Positions 1 through 9,095 of a stretch of DNA of 40,396 nt are shown here, one piece after another. The stretch comes from Pseudomonadota bacterium (GTDB taxonomy: Bacteria; Pseudomonadota; Gammaproteobacteria; Steroidobacterales; Steroidobacteraceae): the NCBI GenBank assembly GCA_023433705.1, contig JAEYUC010000059.1, positions 1 through 40,396 on the forward strand. Direction: 5' to 3'. Made by a program: the position numbers and the translations under genes. The notes below the pieces were generated by a model. That model did no database searches, had not been told where the DNA came from, and saw only the letters and a program-made list of their open reading frames with translations. Every line of letters begins with the position of its first letter. Position 1 is the stretch's first letter.

Positions 1-43
1 GGTTAGGTTGGATGCGGTGAGTCCCCGCGGTATGTTGCGGGAC

Positions 44-1042
44 ATGAAACGAAGAGCGCTGCTGAAGTCGGCCGCCGGGTTATTGCCCGTTGCGGCGTTG
101 TCGTCCACTCCTTCGGAATCCGCGCCCGCGACTGGCGGTGACTCGCCCGGCAGGCGCGAACAGCTCTACGGTTTGCTCGGCAGGCTGCCGCCGCGCGACC
201 GCAAGGTGAACGCGCAGCTCGTATCGAGCGAGGACCGCGGCGCCTACACGCTGGAAAAGCTGATCCTCGACCTGAACGGCGAGGAACCCGCGCCCGCGTA
301 TTTCGCGAAACCCAAGGGCGCCAAGGGCAGACTGCCGACGGTGCTGTTCAATCATTCACACGGTGGCGGATACCAGATCGGCAAGACGGAGTTCATCGAG
401 GGCCGCGAATACATGGGCAAGCCCCCGTACGCCGAATTCCTGACCTCGCTCGGCTACAACGCGTTGTGTTTCGACGCATGGATTTTCGGCGAGCGGGCCA
501 AGCGCACCGAGCTCGATTTCTTCAAGGAGATGCTCTGGAAGGGCCGCGTGCTCTGGGGAATGATGGTCTACGACTCGATCAAGGCCGCGGACTACCTGGT
601 TTCCCGTACCGACGTCGACACGAAGCGCATCGGCACCGTCGGCATGTCGATGGGCAGCTCGAGCGCGCAGTGGCTGGGCGCGCTCGATCCGCGCGTGAAG
701 GTCGTGGTCGACATCTGCTGCCTCACCGACTGGCACACACTCGTCGAAGTCGGCGGACTCAAGGGTCACGGCATCTACTACTACGTGCCCGACCTGCTCA
801 ATCACTTCACGGCTTCGGAGATGAACGCGCTCATCGCGCCGCGCGCGCATCTCTCACTCGACGGCAATCTCGACGCCCTCACGCCGCTCGCGGGACTCGA
901 GAAGATAGACGAGGACATGCAGGCGGCCTACGCGGCGGCCGGCAACCCGGGCAACTGGAAGCTGCTGCGTTACGACGTGGGTCACGTCGAGACGCCGGAA
1001 ATGCGCGAGGAGGTGCGCAAGTGGTTCATCGCTCACTTGTGA
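44..1042 (+). CDS. Tat-exported alpha/beta hydrolase (esterase / dienelactone-hydrolase-like)
   Basis: Predicted 332-residue secreted serine hydrolase. The N-terminus KRRALLKSAAG followed by a hydrophobic stretch is a twin-arginine signal, so export of a folded protein is expected. The oxyanion region NHSHGGG (103-109), the nucleophile elbow GMSMGS (Ser202), Asp277 in DGNLDAL and His314 in VGHVE form a plausible catalytic triad. The layout resembles acetyl-xylan esterase and dienelactone hydrolase families; the substrate is unknown. I chose the ATG at 44 because it puts the twin arginines at residues 3-4. An ATG at 32 and a TTG at 8 are also in frame. The gene converges on the small envelope gene at 1101-1556. 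Confidence 0.85.
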   Translation: MKRRALLKSAAGLLPVAALSSTPSESAPATGGDSPGRREQLYGLLGRLPPRDRKVNAQLVSSEDRGAYTLEKLILDLNGEEPAPAYFAKPKGAKGRLPTVLFNHSHGGGYQIGKTEFIEGREYMGKPPYAEFLTSLGYNALCFDAWIFGERAKRTELDFFKEMLWKGRVLWGMMVYDSIKAADYLVSRTDVDTKRIGTVGMSMGSSSAQWLGALDPRVKVVVDICCLTDWHTLVEVGGLKGHGIYYYVPDLLNHFTASEMNALIAPRAHLSLDGNLDALTPLAGLEKIDEDMQAAYAAAGNPGNWKLLRYDVGHVETPEMREEVRKWFIAHL

Positions 1043-1043
1043 T

Positions 1044-1077
1044 CTGGCACGGACGAGCAATCATTGGCCCGTGTCAG
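1044..1077 (+). terminator. candidate hairpin terminator after the esterase
   Basis: CTGGCACGG (1044-1052) can pair with CCGTGTCAG (1069-1077), including one G-U pair, around a 16-nt loop. It lies just after the esterase stop and before the convergent gene. There is no T-tract, so this is a weak call. Confidence 0.3.
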
Positions 1078-1100
1078 CGGGGCCGGATCGCGAGCGTGCC

Positions 1101-1556
1101 TCACTGCAGCGTCGGCTGACGCACCTCCACCACCGCGCGATCGCGCATCGTCACGCTGCCGCCCAGGTATCCCGACGCGCCGATCTCGAGCGCGTAGTAA
1201 AGGACACGCGCGCCGTTCTCCTCGCGCATCGAGGTCGGCGGCCCCAGCGTGCCGATCACTTCGAGCTCGCTCATGCCGTTGCGGAGCTGTTTCCACTTCG
1301 CGGCGTCGAGCCACTGCGAAGATTCCTCGATGACTCGCCCGCCGGCCGGCTTCTCCGCAGGCGCGATGCGGCCCGGCCGCATGCGCAACTCGTCGACCTG
1401 GCGATTCAACACCAGGATCTGCCGCTGCAGGTTGCGCACCTCCTGCTCGAGAAAGGAGATGCGTCCGCTGTCCACGGGCGAGGCGCCGAACGCCGGGAAC
1501 CCGCACCACAGGAACAGCAGTGACAACGACAGGTACATCCGTCGCATGCGCCCCAT
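1101..1556 (-). CDS. small exported protein with coiled coil and SmpA/BamE-like C-terminus
   Basis: A 151-residue protein. Residues about 7-25 form a signal peptide ending GFPAFGA. A heptad-rich segment, FLEQEVRNLQRQILVLNRQ (35-53), should form a coiled coil. The C-terminal half (LRNGMSELEVIGTLGPPTS, then ALEIGASGYLGGSVTMRDRAV) matches the pattern of SmpA/BamE-type outer-membrane assembly domains. No lipobox cysteine is convincing, so it may be periplasmic rather than a lipoprotein. The start is fixed by a strong AGGAGG site about 6 nt upstream. It begins 11 nt after the trehalase stop, so the two genes probably share a transcript. The exact function is unknown. Confidence 0.75.
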   Translation of the reverse strand: MGRMRRMYLSLSLLFLWCGFPAFGASPVDSGRISFLEQEVRNLQRQILVLNRQVDELRMRPGRIAPAEKPAGGRVIEESSQWLDAAKWKQLRNGMSELEVIGTLGPPTSMREENGARVLYYALEIGASGYLGGSVTMRDRAVVEVRQPTLQ

Positions 1557-1567
1557 CTGAGCCTCCT

Positions 1568-3211
1568 TCAGCGCGGACTCGCCCCGCAGTCGGCGCCCGT
1601 GAATTCGTAGCGCTTCCCGCCGAGCTTCGGGTAGATCGCCAGTAGTTTGACCAGCACCGCGTTCGTCCAGCCGAAGCCGTCCTGCACCGGGTATTCTCCG
1701 CCTGCCCCGGCGCCCGCCTCGACCACGTTGTACTTCTCGACCAGTTTGCCGGTGTTGCAGTAGAGGCGGACGTTCTCCGCCACCCATCGCGCGGCGAGCG
1801 TCTCCGCAAGCTCCGCCTCGCCGTTCCGGCGCAGGCCTTCGATCGCGACCCAGTGCAGCGGCGCCCAGCCGTTCGGCAGGTCCCATTGCTGCCCGGTCCT
1901 CTCGGTCGTCGTCCCGAGTCCGTGCGGCATCAACAGCGTGTCGCGGATGGCCTGGGCGACCCGCGCGGACTGTCTCTTGTCGGCGAGTTCGAAGTAAAGC
2001 GGATAGGCCGCGGCGGCCGTGAGCTGCTTCGATCGTTTCCCGGTGCGCCATTCGTAGTCGACGAACGCGCCGAGCTGTTCGTCCCACATGAGCCGCACCA
2101 CGGCGCGGCGCCGCTGCTGCGCCTTCGCGGTCATGTTCTTCACGCAGTCCGGCCGCGACGCGGCCTTGCAGCCGCGCGCGATCACGACCTCGAGCCGGTA
2201 CAGCAGGCTGTTCAGGTCGACCGGCGCGATTTCGGTGGTTCGAATCGATGCGAGTGTCTTCCCATCCGCGAGCCAGCGCGAGCCGAAATCCCAGCCGCTC
2301 TCCGCCGCGGCGCGCAGATCGCGATACACCTGCGTCGCGGGACGTCCGCTCTCACGGGCAGTTTCGAGGTCCTCGAGGTACGACTCGTCGCGCGGAATGG
2401 CGAGATCGTCCCAGTAGCGATTCAGCAGCGTCCCGTCGGCCAATCTCACGACGCGCCGATGCGCGGCGCCGGGCGCAAGGCTCTCGCTGCCTTCCATCCA
2501 GAACGCGTACTCGCGCTCGAGCTGCGGCAACCGCCGAAGCAATGCGCGTATCCCGACCCGCTCCGCCTGCAGCTCGACCATCGCCGCGAAGAAAGGCGGC
2601 TGGGAACGGCTCAGGTAGTAAGTCCGCGTGCCGTTCGGGATGTGCCCGAAGCGGTCGATCAAGTCCGCGAAATTCTCGACCATGTCCGAAACGAGATCGT
2701 CCCGGCCGCTGACCTGCAGTCCCACCATCGTGAAATAGGAATCCCAGTAGTAGAGCTCGCGGTACCGACCGCCGGGCACCACGAACCGCGTCGCGAGCGG
2801 CAGCAGCGAATCGTACCCTTGCGTTTCCCGGGGCATCCGCGTGAGATCGGGCCACAGTCTATCTACATGCGCGCGGACTTCCTCTCCCGGAGCGGTGCGG
2901 AAATCGCTGGCCGCGGCCGCGGGCATCGTGAAATTCGCGGCCACGAAATCCGCGAGCGAGAAATCCTTGCTGCTCTTGCTCTCTTCGTACCGGCGCAGGA
3001 TCTCGGCCGGCGCGGCTTTCGGGATGGCGTCGGCGAAGGTCTTGCTGTCCGGGAAGATGCGTTCCGTCTGCACACGATGGAACAGCTCGCCGAATACCTG
3101 CGATGGCGGTTGCAGTGCGATATCGCGCGCCAGCGCCGCATTGCAGAGCAGCGTGAGCGCGGCGGCCGCGAGGAAAAGCGGTGCGCGGACTCGTCGGATG
3201 ATCGGCAGCAT
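1568..3211 (-). CDS. treA: periplasmic alpha,alpha-trehalase (GH37)
   Basis: Hydrolyses trehalose to two glucose molecules, probably in the periplasm. The 547-residue protein has a signal peptide (APLFLAAAALTLLCNAALA). Both GH37 signatures are present: PGGRYRELYYWDSY (146-159) and QWDLPNGWAP (442-451). The ESGWDFGSRW segment carries the catalytic Asp (about 308) and VEKYNV near the C-terminus carries the general-base Glu, as known for the family. The ATG at 3211 is preferred over an in-frame start at 3238 because AGGAGG lies about 6 nt upstream and the signal peptide then starts correctly. It is divergent from the TonB-dependent receptor, which suggests linked sugar import and breakdown. The length is normal for TreA. 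Confidence 0.95.
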   Translation of the reverse strand: MLPIIRRVRAPLFLAAAALTLLCNAALARDIALQPPSQVFGELFHRVQTERIFPDSKTFADAIPKAAPAEILRRYEESKSSKDFSLADFVAANFTMPAAAASDFRTAPGEEVRAHVDRLWPDLTRMPRETQGYDSLLPLATRFVVPGGRYRELYYWDSYFTMVGLQVSGRDDLVSDMVENFADLIDRFGHIPNGTRTYYLSRSQPPFFAAMVELQAERVGIRALLRRLPQLEREYAFWMEGSESLAPGAAHRRVVRLADGTLLNRYWDDLAIPRDESYLEDLETARESGRPATQVYRDLRAAAESGWDFGSRWLADGKTLASIRTTEIAPVDLNSLLYRLEVVIARGCKAASRPDCVKNMTAKAQQRRRAVVRLMWDEQLGAFVDYEWRTGKRSKQLTAAAAYPLYFELADKRQSARVAQAIRDTLLMPHGLGTTTERTGQQWDLPNGWAPLHWVAIEGLRRNGEAELAETLAARWVAENVRLYCNTGKLVEKYNVVEAGAGAGGEYPVQDGFGWTNAVLVKLLAIYPKLGGKRYEFTGADCGASPR

Positions 3212-3230
3212 TCGGCCTCCTGCGTATACC

Positions 3231-3238
3231 TTGCGCAA
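3231..3238. promoter_or_regulatory. candidate palindromic operator TTGCGCAA
   Basis: TTGCGCAA is a perfect 8-bp palindrome with a central CG, the style seen in LacI-family operators. It lies 20 bp upstream of the trehalase start in the 174-bp divergent region shared with the TonB-dependent receptor. No LacI-type gene is present in the window, so the assignment is speculative. Confidence 0.2.
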
Positions 3239-3385
3239 CGTACCGTACCAATTTTTCAGGGAAATGCCCCTCGAGTAGCCAACGGCTGACCGAAAGTCGC
3301 GCGTCGTTGATACAGCTAAACCTTTTTTGTTGCGCGAAACTCACGCGCCTCCCGTTACGCGATTGCGAACTCCACGGAGGGATCC

Positions 3386-5923
3386 ATGAGCACGCAAGAT
3401 TTGTACGGGGCGCAACGGCGCCGAACGCGCGGCAAGGTCCGCGCCCGAGTCCTCGAGATCGTCGCCGGCATTGCGGCCGCGGCGGTGAGTTCGACTGCGG
3501 TCGCGCAGCAGGACCAGCAGGACACCTCCCAGCCGACGCGCGATGAAAGCGGTCTCGAGACCATCGTGGTCACCGGCACCGCGGCGGCGAGCGGCGTCCG
3601 CAAGCTCGAGGCGAGCTTCAACATCGTGACGGCGAACCAGGAGCAGATTCGTCGGGCGAATCCCAAGAGCACCGCGGATCTGCTCAAGATCTCTCCCGGC
3701 ATGTGGCCGGAGTCCACCGGCGGCCAGACCGGCGCGAACATCGAGATCGCGGGATTTCCGGGCGGCGGCGACGCGCCTTACTTCACGACCCTGCTCATGG
3801 GTTCTCCGTTGTACGGCATGCCCACGCTGTCGTTCTTCGAAACGTCGACGATCATCCGGTTGGACGAGACCGTGAAGTCGGTCGAGATCCTGCAGGGCGG
3901 CCCGTCGGTGGTGTTCGCGGGCGGGCAGATGGGCGCGACCGCCAACTTCCTGCTGCGGACCGGCACCGACACGCCGGAAGGTAGTTTGGGACTCACCTAT
4001 GGCGATCAGAACCTGTGGCGCGTCGACGGCTTCTACGGCTTTCCGATCGGAGGCGACTGGTTCGGCAGCGTCGGCGGATTCTTCCGGCAGTCCGATGGCG
4101 TGCGCGATCCGGAATTCACGGCCGACGAAGGCGGCCAGTTCACCGCGACGCTGAAGCGCGAGCTCGACGGCGGACAGTTCCTCGTCTACGCACGTTTCCT
4201 CGACGAGAAGAACCAGTTCATCACGCCGATTCCGCTGATCCAGCGCGGTACCGACCAATTCAGCGCCTATCCGGGATTCGATCCGCTCGAGGGGACTTAC
4301 TACAGCGAGGCGATCCGGCACGTGCGACTCGACGGATATCCGAACGGCGGCACGAACGCCGATCTCGCCGACGGCCGCGGCGCGCAGATGTGGTTCCTCG
4401 GCATGAACTACGACCAGGAGCTCGCGAACGGCTGGTCGCTCACCAACAAGTTCCTCGCCAACGACGGCGACGTCGACACGAACGCGTTGTTCTCGGGCAG
4501 CAATCCCGCGCTGCTGTTCGACGAGCTCTACACGGTGCCCACCGATCTCGGCGGACTCGCGCTGCCGGCGGGCTCGGCGACCGCCACCTTCGTCGGTGGC
4601 GGCGCGGTGCCGCTCGACCAGGACGTGATCCACCAGGGCTGGTGGTTCATCCACAAGGAGCTGCGCAACTTCAACAACGACTTCCGCCTGAGCAAGGAGA
4701 TCTTCGACGGCAACACGCTGACCGTGGGCGTGTACCTCGCGTACTACGAGATGGACGACGAGTGGGCGCTCGGCAACCAGATGATGATGACCAACGAGCC
4801 GAACGCGCGGCCGTTCACGGTGAGCTACGTGAGCGGCGGACAGACTTTCTTGCGCACCGACGAGCAGGGATTCCTCGACAACGGCGGCTTCAACATCGCG
4901 CAGCACGGCCGCGCGTTCAACACCGCCGTCTATCTATCCGATTCGTGGCGGATCGACCGCTGGCTGCTCGACGCGTCCGTGCGCTGGGAGAACCAGGACG
5001 CGCGAAACAACGTCTGCAACCTCACGAACGTGGATCTCGACGGCAACCCGCTCACGATCTACAACAACGCGGTTCCGGTGTGCAACGGCACGTTCGCGGT
5101 CACCGACTACGACGAGGATTTCATCTCGTGGACCGTCGGCGCCAACTTCAGCTTCACCGACAACATGTCCGCCTACGCGCGCATCAATCGCGGCGGCCAC
5201 TTCCTGGATTTCGACAACGGCATCCGCGGCAGCACGACCGGCAATACGGATCCGATGCAGGAGGTCGACAACTACGAGGTCGGCTTCAAGTTCCAGAACG
5301 ACTTCCTCTACGCGGACATCAGCGCGTACTACCGCGATTTCACGGGCCTTGCGTACCAGCAAACCACCGCGGCCGGCGCACCGACCGGCCAGCGGCTCTT
5401 CTATGGCTCCGAGTCGAAGGGCGTGAACTTCATCGGCGCACTGACGCCGGGAGACAACTTCCGCTTCGAGGTCGTCGCCAACTGGCTGGACGGCGAATAC
5501 ACCGACTTCGATGCCTGCTTCCCGTTCACGAACGTGGTCACCGGCAACGGCTGCGCGCCCATCGAGGGCGAGCAGCTGCAGCGCCAGCCCAAGCTGCGTT
5601 ACATGCTGACGCCGAGCTACCGCATGCCGATGGGCAACGGCGAGATCGAGGCTTACGTCACCTACACCCACATCGGCGACCGCACTCAGGACCAGTCGGG
5701 CCTGCAGCAGTTGGGTACTTACGAGACCTGGGACGCGGGCATCAAGGCGACCGTCGCGGAAAACTGGGAGTTCTCGGTTCGCGGCACGAACCTGTCCAAC
5801 GAACTCGGGATAACCGAGAGCAACTCGCGCATCTTCGGCGCGGCGGCCGGGACCGGCGGCGTCTTGCTCGCGCGCCCGCTCGAGGGGCGGGAACTGAATT
5901 TCCAGGTGATGTACCGCTTTTGA
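3386..5923 (+). CDS. TonB-dependent outer-membrane receptor
   Basis: An 845-residue outer-membrane transporter. An N-terminal signal (EIVAGIAAAAVSSTAVAQQ) is followed by the TonB-box-like LETIVVTGT (residues about 54-62). Next comes a plug domain (IRRANPKSTADLLKISPG, then VKSVEILQGGPSVVFAGGQMGA) and a long beta-barrel rich in aromatic/Gly strands, ending in the typical NFQVMYRF with a terminal Phe. A GGAGG-like site lies about 6 nt upstream of the ATG. The ligand cannot be read from sequence. Flanking trehalase and a glycosidase-like gene suggest a sugar or oligosaccharide. The 3' end overlaps the convergent glycosidase-like reading frame by about 180 bp. Confidence 0.93.
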   Translation: MSTQDLYGAQRRRTRGKVRARVLEIVAGIAAAAVSSTAVAQQDQQDTSQPTRDESGLETIVVTGTAAASGVRKLEASFNIVTANQEQIRRANPKSTADLLKISPGMWPESTGGQTGANIEIAGFPGGGDAPYFTTLLMGSPLYGMPTLSFFETSTIIRLDETVKSVEILQGGPSVVFAGGQMGATANFLLRTGTDTPEGSLGLTYGDQNLWRVDGFYGFPIGGDWFGSVGGFFRQSDGVRDPEFTADEGGQFTATLKRELDGGQFLVYARFLDEKNQFITPIPLIQRGTDQFSAYPGFDPLEGTYYSEAIRHVRLDGYPNGGTNADLADGRGAQMWFLGMNYDQELANGWSLTNKFLANDGDVDTNALFSGSNPALLFDELYTVPTDLGGLALPAGSATATFVGGGAVPLDQDVIHQGWWFIHKELRNFNNDFRLSKEIFDGNTLTVGVYLAYYEMDDEWALGNQMMMTNEPNARPFTVSYVSGGQTFLRTDEQGFLDNGGFNIAQHGRAFNTAVYLSDSWRIDRWLLDASVRWENQDARNNVCNLTNVDLDGNPLTIYNNAVPVCNGTFAVTDYDEDFISWTVGANFSFTDNMSAYARINRGGHFLDFDNGIRGSTTGNTDPMQEVDNYEVGFKFQNDFLYADISAYYRDFTGLAYQQTTAAGAPTGQRLFYGSESKGVNFIGALTPGDNFRFEVVANWLDGEYTDFDACFPFTNVVTGNGCAPIEGEQLQRQPKLRYMLTPSYRMPMGNGEIEAYVTYTHIGDRTQDQSGLQQLGTYETWDAGIKATVAENWEFSVRGTNLSNELGITESNSRIFGAAAGTGGVLLARPLEGRELNFQVMYRF

Positions 5924-7937
5924 ACGGCGTCAGGCCCAGGTAGACGGTGCTCCACAGTTGCGCGGCGTTGGATTCGTCCACGTCCGCGCCGGGCCGGCCG
6001 AACGGTTCGATCCGGAAACTCCCGCCGGCATACGACCAGCTCCACAGCTCCGACGTGCGCAGTGCGTTGGAGCGTTCGATCACGCTCCAGAGTTCGGCGT
6101 GCGCCGAACGCAGTTTCGCCCGTACCGGTTCCGGCAGATCGGCCCGCCGCAGCTGGCGCACGAGCGCGGCCGCGAGTAATGCCTGCTGCCAGGACCAGAC
6201 TACCGCGCCGTGGTAGGCGTAGCGGCTGAACTCGCGGCGCAATCCCGGGCCCGCCAGCGCCGGGTTCGCCACCAGGAGGCCCGCATCCGTCACGAGCCCG
6301 GCCGGATACCTGCGCATGATCGCGTCGATGCAGATCGGGATTTCGTCGGCCGGCGGATCGGTCAGCAGCAGCCGGAACCCCTCGTCCGAGTGCAGGATGG
6401 GAATGGGCGCGCCGAGGGCGTCGAGCGACAGGGCATTGAAGGTCAACGGCTGGTCGCCCGGCGCCTGCGATGCGGGCTCGCTATCTACTCCGACTTCGCG
6501 TGCGTATGCGGCGATGTCGGCGCGCGCACGCGCCGCGGGGACCGTGACCTTGAAGAACCCGGCAGCGCGACTCGTCCAGACCTCGGCGCTCTTCGCCGCG
6601 CGCGACAACGTCTTGCGCGCCGCCGCATCGGCGTACGTATCGAGCAGACCACTGGCGGAAAGCCGCGCCGCGGCCTCGAGCGCGGCAGGGACCAGGGCGG
6701 CGTTCACGTCGTAGGCGTAACGCCCGCCGCCCAGCCCCTGCTCGCTGTCGCGCCAGTTGCCCGTCATGCGCCCTGCCTTGATGTCGACGAGGTTGCCGAC
6801 GCGCGGATCGTCCGCGAACGCGGCCGCGCGTCCAACTACCCAGGCGAGATTGCGGGCGAGCGCGGCGCCACGCGCTTCGCCACCGCCCTCCTTGCGCGCG
6901 AGGAACTCGCGCGCCCGCCCGCGGCCGCGCGCGTCGTCCAGCAACCAGCGCGCGGCGAGCGGCGCCAGCAGGAAGTCATCGTCGACCATGCCGTAGTCGT
7001 AGATGGGCGTCGCGACGCGTCCGCGCCCTTCGCGCAGGTTGCGCAGCACGGCGAACTCGCCGATGTCCTCCTCGTGGGCCACTTCGCCGTTCGGCGCGAG
7101 GCGGTCGAGCACCGACGTGATCGCACTCTCGATCGCCGGCGGCTCCAGCACTGGCGCAAGCAGCAGCGCCGAGATCAGCGTGTCGCGGCCGAAATACGTG
7201 TTGAAGCGCCACGAACCGGCAAGGAATTTCTCGCGGTAACTCAGGAAGGCCAGGACGTTGCGCGCGCGCGGGTCGGCGCCCGCGGAGGACGTCAGAAGAT
7301 AGTCGAGTTGCCGGAGCGGCATTTCCCCGGTCAGCGCCTGCACCCGCAGGCGCAGCCGTTTCCCTGGCGGGGCCGTGAATTTCTCCGCCGACACGCGCGA
7401 GCCGTCGAGCGCTTCGAACGCGAGCCGGTATCCCGGCGCGCCGTCCAGCCTGTCGCGTGCCCACTCGATCACCCCCGTCGTCGCCTGCGGCGCGACCAGC
7501 ACTTCCGGTGGAGCCTTCTCCTGCAGTTCGTAGTCGCGCAGCACGCGAACCGAAGACAACACCGCGCCGCGCACGCGCAATTCCGGCGCGGGTGTCTCGA
7601 TCACGAACTCGATGCCGTGTAACGGACGTCTCCTGGCATCGAGCCGCGTGACCGGCCGCGGCGGCGTGGCGAGTTTCCAGTCGGTCGACGACTCGGTAGT
7701 TTGAAACCACAACCCGACGCCGCTGTTGCCCGCCGGGAACGCCACCAGGATGCGCGGTTCATTTCCGGACCGCAGCAGCAGGTGCGCGGCCACCGGCCCG
7801 GACCTCAGGAAGCCGTTGAGATTGCGGCCCTCGTCGATGCGGAAAGTGAGCCCCGCGGTGTCGGCGACCGCGGTGGATGCGATCACGAACAGCAGTACGG
7901 CGACGAAGAAACCGCGACCTCGTGGCGGCGCTTTCAT
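5742..7937 (-). CDS. secreted six-hairpin glycosidase-like protein (debranching-enzyme-like)
   Basis: A 731-residue exported protein with signal peptide GFFVAVLLFVIASTAVAD. The central region includes SYREKFLAGSWRFNTYFGRD followed by TLISALLLAPVL, then NGEVAHEEDIGEFAVLRN. This resembles the (alpha/alpha)6 catalytic fold of amylo-1,6-glucosidases and related glycosidases, where the GRD motif is typical; the exact GH family is uncertain. The ATG at 7937 follows the alcohol dehydrogenase stop by 10 nt, so the two genes are likely co-transcribed. The natural-looking domain ends near STVYLGLTPF. The last 60 or so residues are Arg/Pro/Ser-rich and are simply the antisense of the receptor gene, suggesting a lost stop codon. 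Confidence 0.75.
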   Translation of the reverse strand: MKAPPRGRGFFVAVLLFVIASTAVADTAGLTFRIDEGRNLNGFLRSGPVAAHLLLRSGNEPRILVAFPAGNSGVGLWFQTTESSTDWKLATPPRPVTRLDARRRPLHGIEFVIETPAPELRVRGAVLSSVRVLRDYELQEKAPPEVLVAPQATTGVIEWARDRLDGAPGYRLAFEALDGSRVSAEKFTAPPGKRLRLRVQALTGEMPLRQLDYLLTSSAGADPRARNVLAFLSYREKFLAGSWRFNTYFGRDTLISALLLAPVLEPPAIESAITSVLDRLAPNGEVAHEEDIGEFAVLRNLREGRGRVATPIYDYGMVDDDFLLAPLAARWLLDDARGRGRAREFLARKEGGGEARGAALARNLAWVVGRAAAFADDPRVGNLVDIKAGRMTGNWRDSEQGLGGGRYAYDVNAALVPAALEAAARLSASGLLDTYADAAARKTLSRAAKSAEVWTSRAAGFFKVTVPAARARADIAAYAREVGVDSEPASQAPGDQPLTFNALSLDALGAPIPILHSDEGFRLLLTDPPADEIPICIDAIMRRYPAGLVTDAGLLVANPALAGPGLRREFSRYAYHGAVVWSWQQALLAAALVRQLRRADLPEPVRAKLRSAHAELWSVIERSNALRTSELWSWSYAGGSFRIEPFGRPGADVDESNAAQLWSTVYLGLTPFKSGTSPGNSVPAPRAGARARRRRSRPPRRRCASCSRLSRVRWTGSCREPRTPSFPRRSP

Positions 7938-7947
7938 CGACGCAATC

Positions 7948-8979
7948 TCACGGCTGCAGCACGGCCCGCCCGCGAATCTTCCCGTCGTGCAGCTTCTGAT
8001 AGACCTGCACCGCCTGGTCGAGCGGGAAGGTCTCCACCTCCGCATGGATCCGGTTGGCCTGCGCGAGCGCGATGACCTCCATCATCTCGACCCGCGATCC
8101 CCAGTACGGAACGCTCACCTCGCACCCGTAAGGCGGATTGTTGGCCGAGTAATGCACGACGCCACCCGCGAGTCCGACCACCGAGATGCGGCTGTTGCGC
8201 CCGACCACGCGCACCGCGAGATCGACGGTTGCCTGCGCGCCGACGAAATCGAGCACGACGGTCACGCCGCGCGGGCCGACCAGCGCCGCAATCGACTCCG
8301 CGGCCGCGTCCGCGGCACGCGTGTTGATGGTGTGCATCGCGCCGTATTTGCGTGCGAGCTCGAGCTTCACATCGTCGATGTCCGCGGCGATGATCCGCGC
8401 GGCGCAGATGGCTCGCAGGATCTGCACCGCCATGTGCCCGAGACCCCCGACGCCGATCACGAGCACGGAGGCATCCGTGGTCAACCACGGCATCGACGAC
8501 TTGATCGCGTGATACGGAGTCAGCGCGGCATCGGACAGCGGCGCCGCGGCCACCGGGTCCAGCTTCCCGAGCGGCAGCAACAGGCGCGGGGACGGCACGA
8601 GCATGAACTCCGCCATGCCGCCATCCGATCCGAGACCCCCGCCATACGTCGGGATGGAGGCATGGTTCTCGCAGTAGTTTTCGGCCGAAGTCTGGCAAGT
8701 CCGGCAGCGACCACAGCCCCACGGCCCGTAGACGAGCACGGCGTCGCCCTCCTTCCACTGGGTGACGCCCTGGCCGAGCGCGGCAATGTGGCCGGCGTTC
8801 TCGTGACCGAGCGTGAACGGCGCCTTGAAGCCCATGTCCTGCTCGAGGATGTGCAGGTCCGAATGACATACGCCCGCACCCGCGATCTTCACGAGCACTT
8901 CGCCCGGACCGGGCGACGGCCTGGGTACCTCGGCCAACTCGGCCGATTTTCCGGGCCCGACGAAGCGGATCGCGCGCAT
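7948..8979 (-). CDS. zinc-dependent alcohol dehydrogenase (MDR family)
   Basis: A 343-residue cytoplasmic oxidoreductase interconverting an alcohol and an aldehyde or ketone with NAD(P). Catalytic-zinc ligands are in GAGVCHSDLH and LGHENAGH. The structural-zinc cysteines are in the CGRCRTCQTSAENYC lobe, and the Rossmann motif VIGVGGLGHMAVQ binds the nucleotide. An Asp follows at the end of the second strand (IIAADIDDVKLE), which favours NAD over NADP. The start at 8979 (MRAIRFVGPG) matches family N-termini better than the in-frame codon at 9015 and has a GCAGG upstream. It precedes the glycosidase-like gene in an apparent operon. The substrate is unknown. Confidence 0.9.
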   Translation of the reverse strand: MRAIRFVGPGKSAELAEVPRPSPGPGEVLVKIAGAGVCHSDLHILEQDMGFKAPFTLGHENAGHIAALGQGVTQWKEGDAVLVYGPWGCGRCRTCQTSAENYCENHASIPTYGGGLGSDGGMAEFMLVPSPRLLLPLGKLDPVAAAPLSDAALTPYHAIKSSMPWLTTDASVLVIGVGGLGHMAVQILRAICAARIIAADIDDVKLELARKYGAMHTINTRAADAAAESIAALVGPRGVTVVLDFVGAQATVDLAVRVVGRNSRISVVGLAGGVVHYSANNPPYGCEVSVPYWGSRVEMMEVIALAQANRIHAEVETFPLDQAVQVYQKLHDGKIRGRAVLQP

Positions 8980-9095
8980 CCTGCGAGCATGCGTCCGTGC
9001 CTGGCCACGAAACAACGCGCGCCGGCACGGTATGCGCCGAGGAATCGTCCGTCAGCGCGACGCCGACACCACCGATTGCAGCCAGGCCTGACTAA

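Noticed and set aside
3341..4906. Long open frames antisense to the TonB receptor and to many other genes
   Set aside because: They show the Arg/Ala/Pro/Val composition expected from opposite-strand translation of GC-rich genes and have no domains or start signals.
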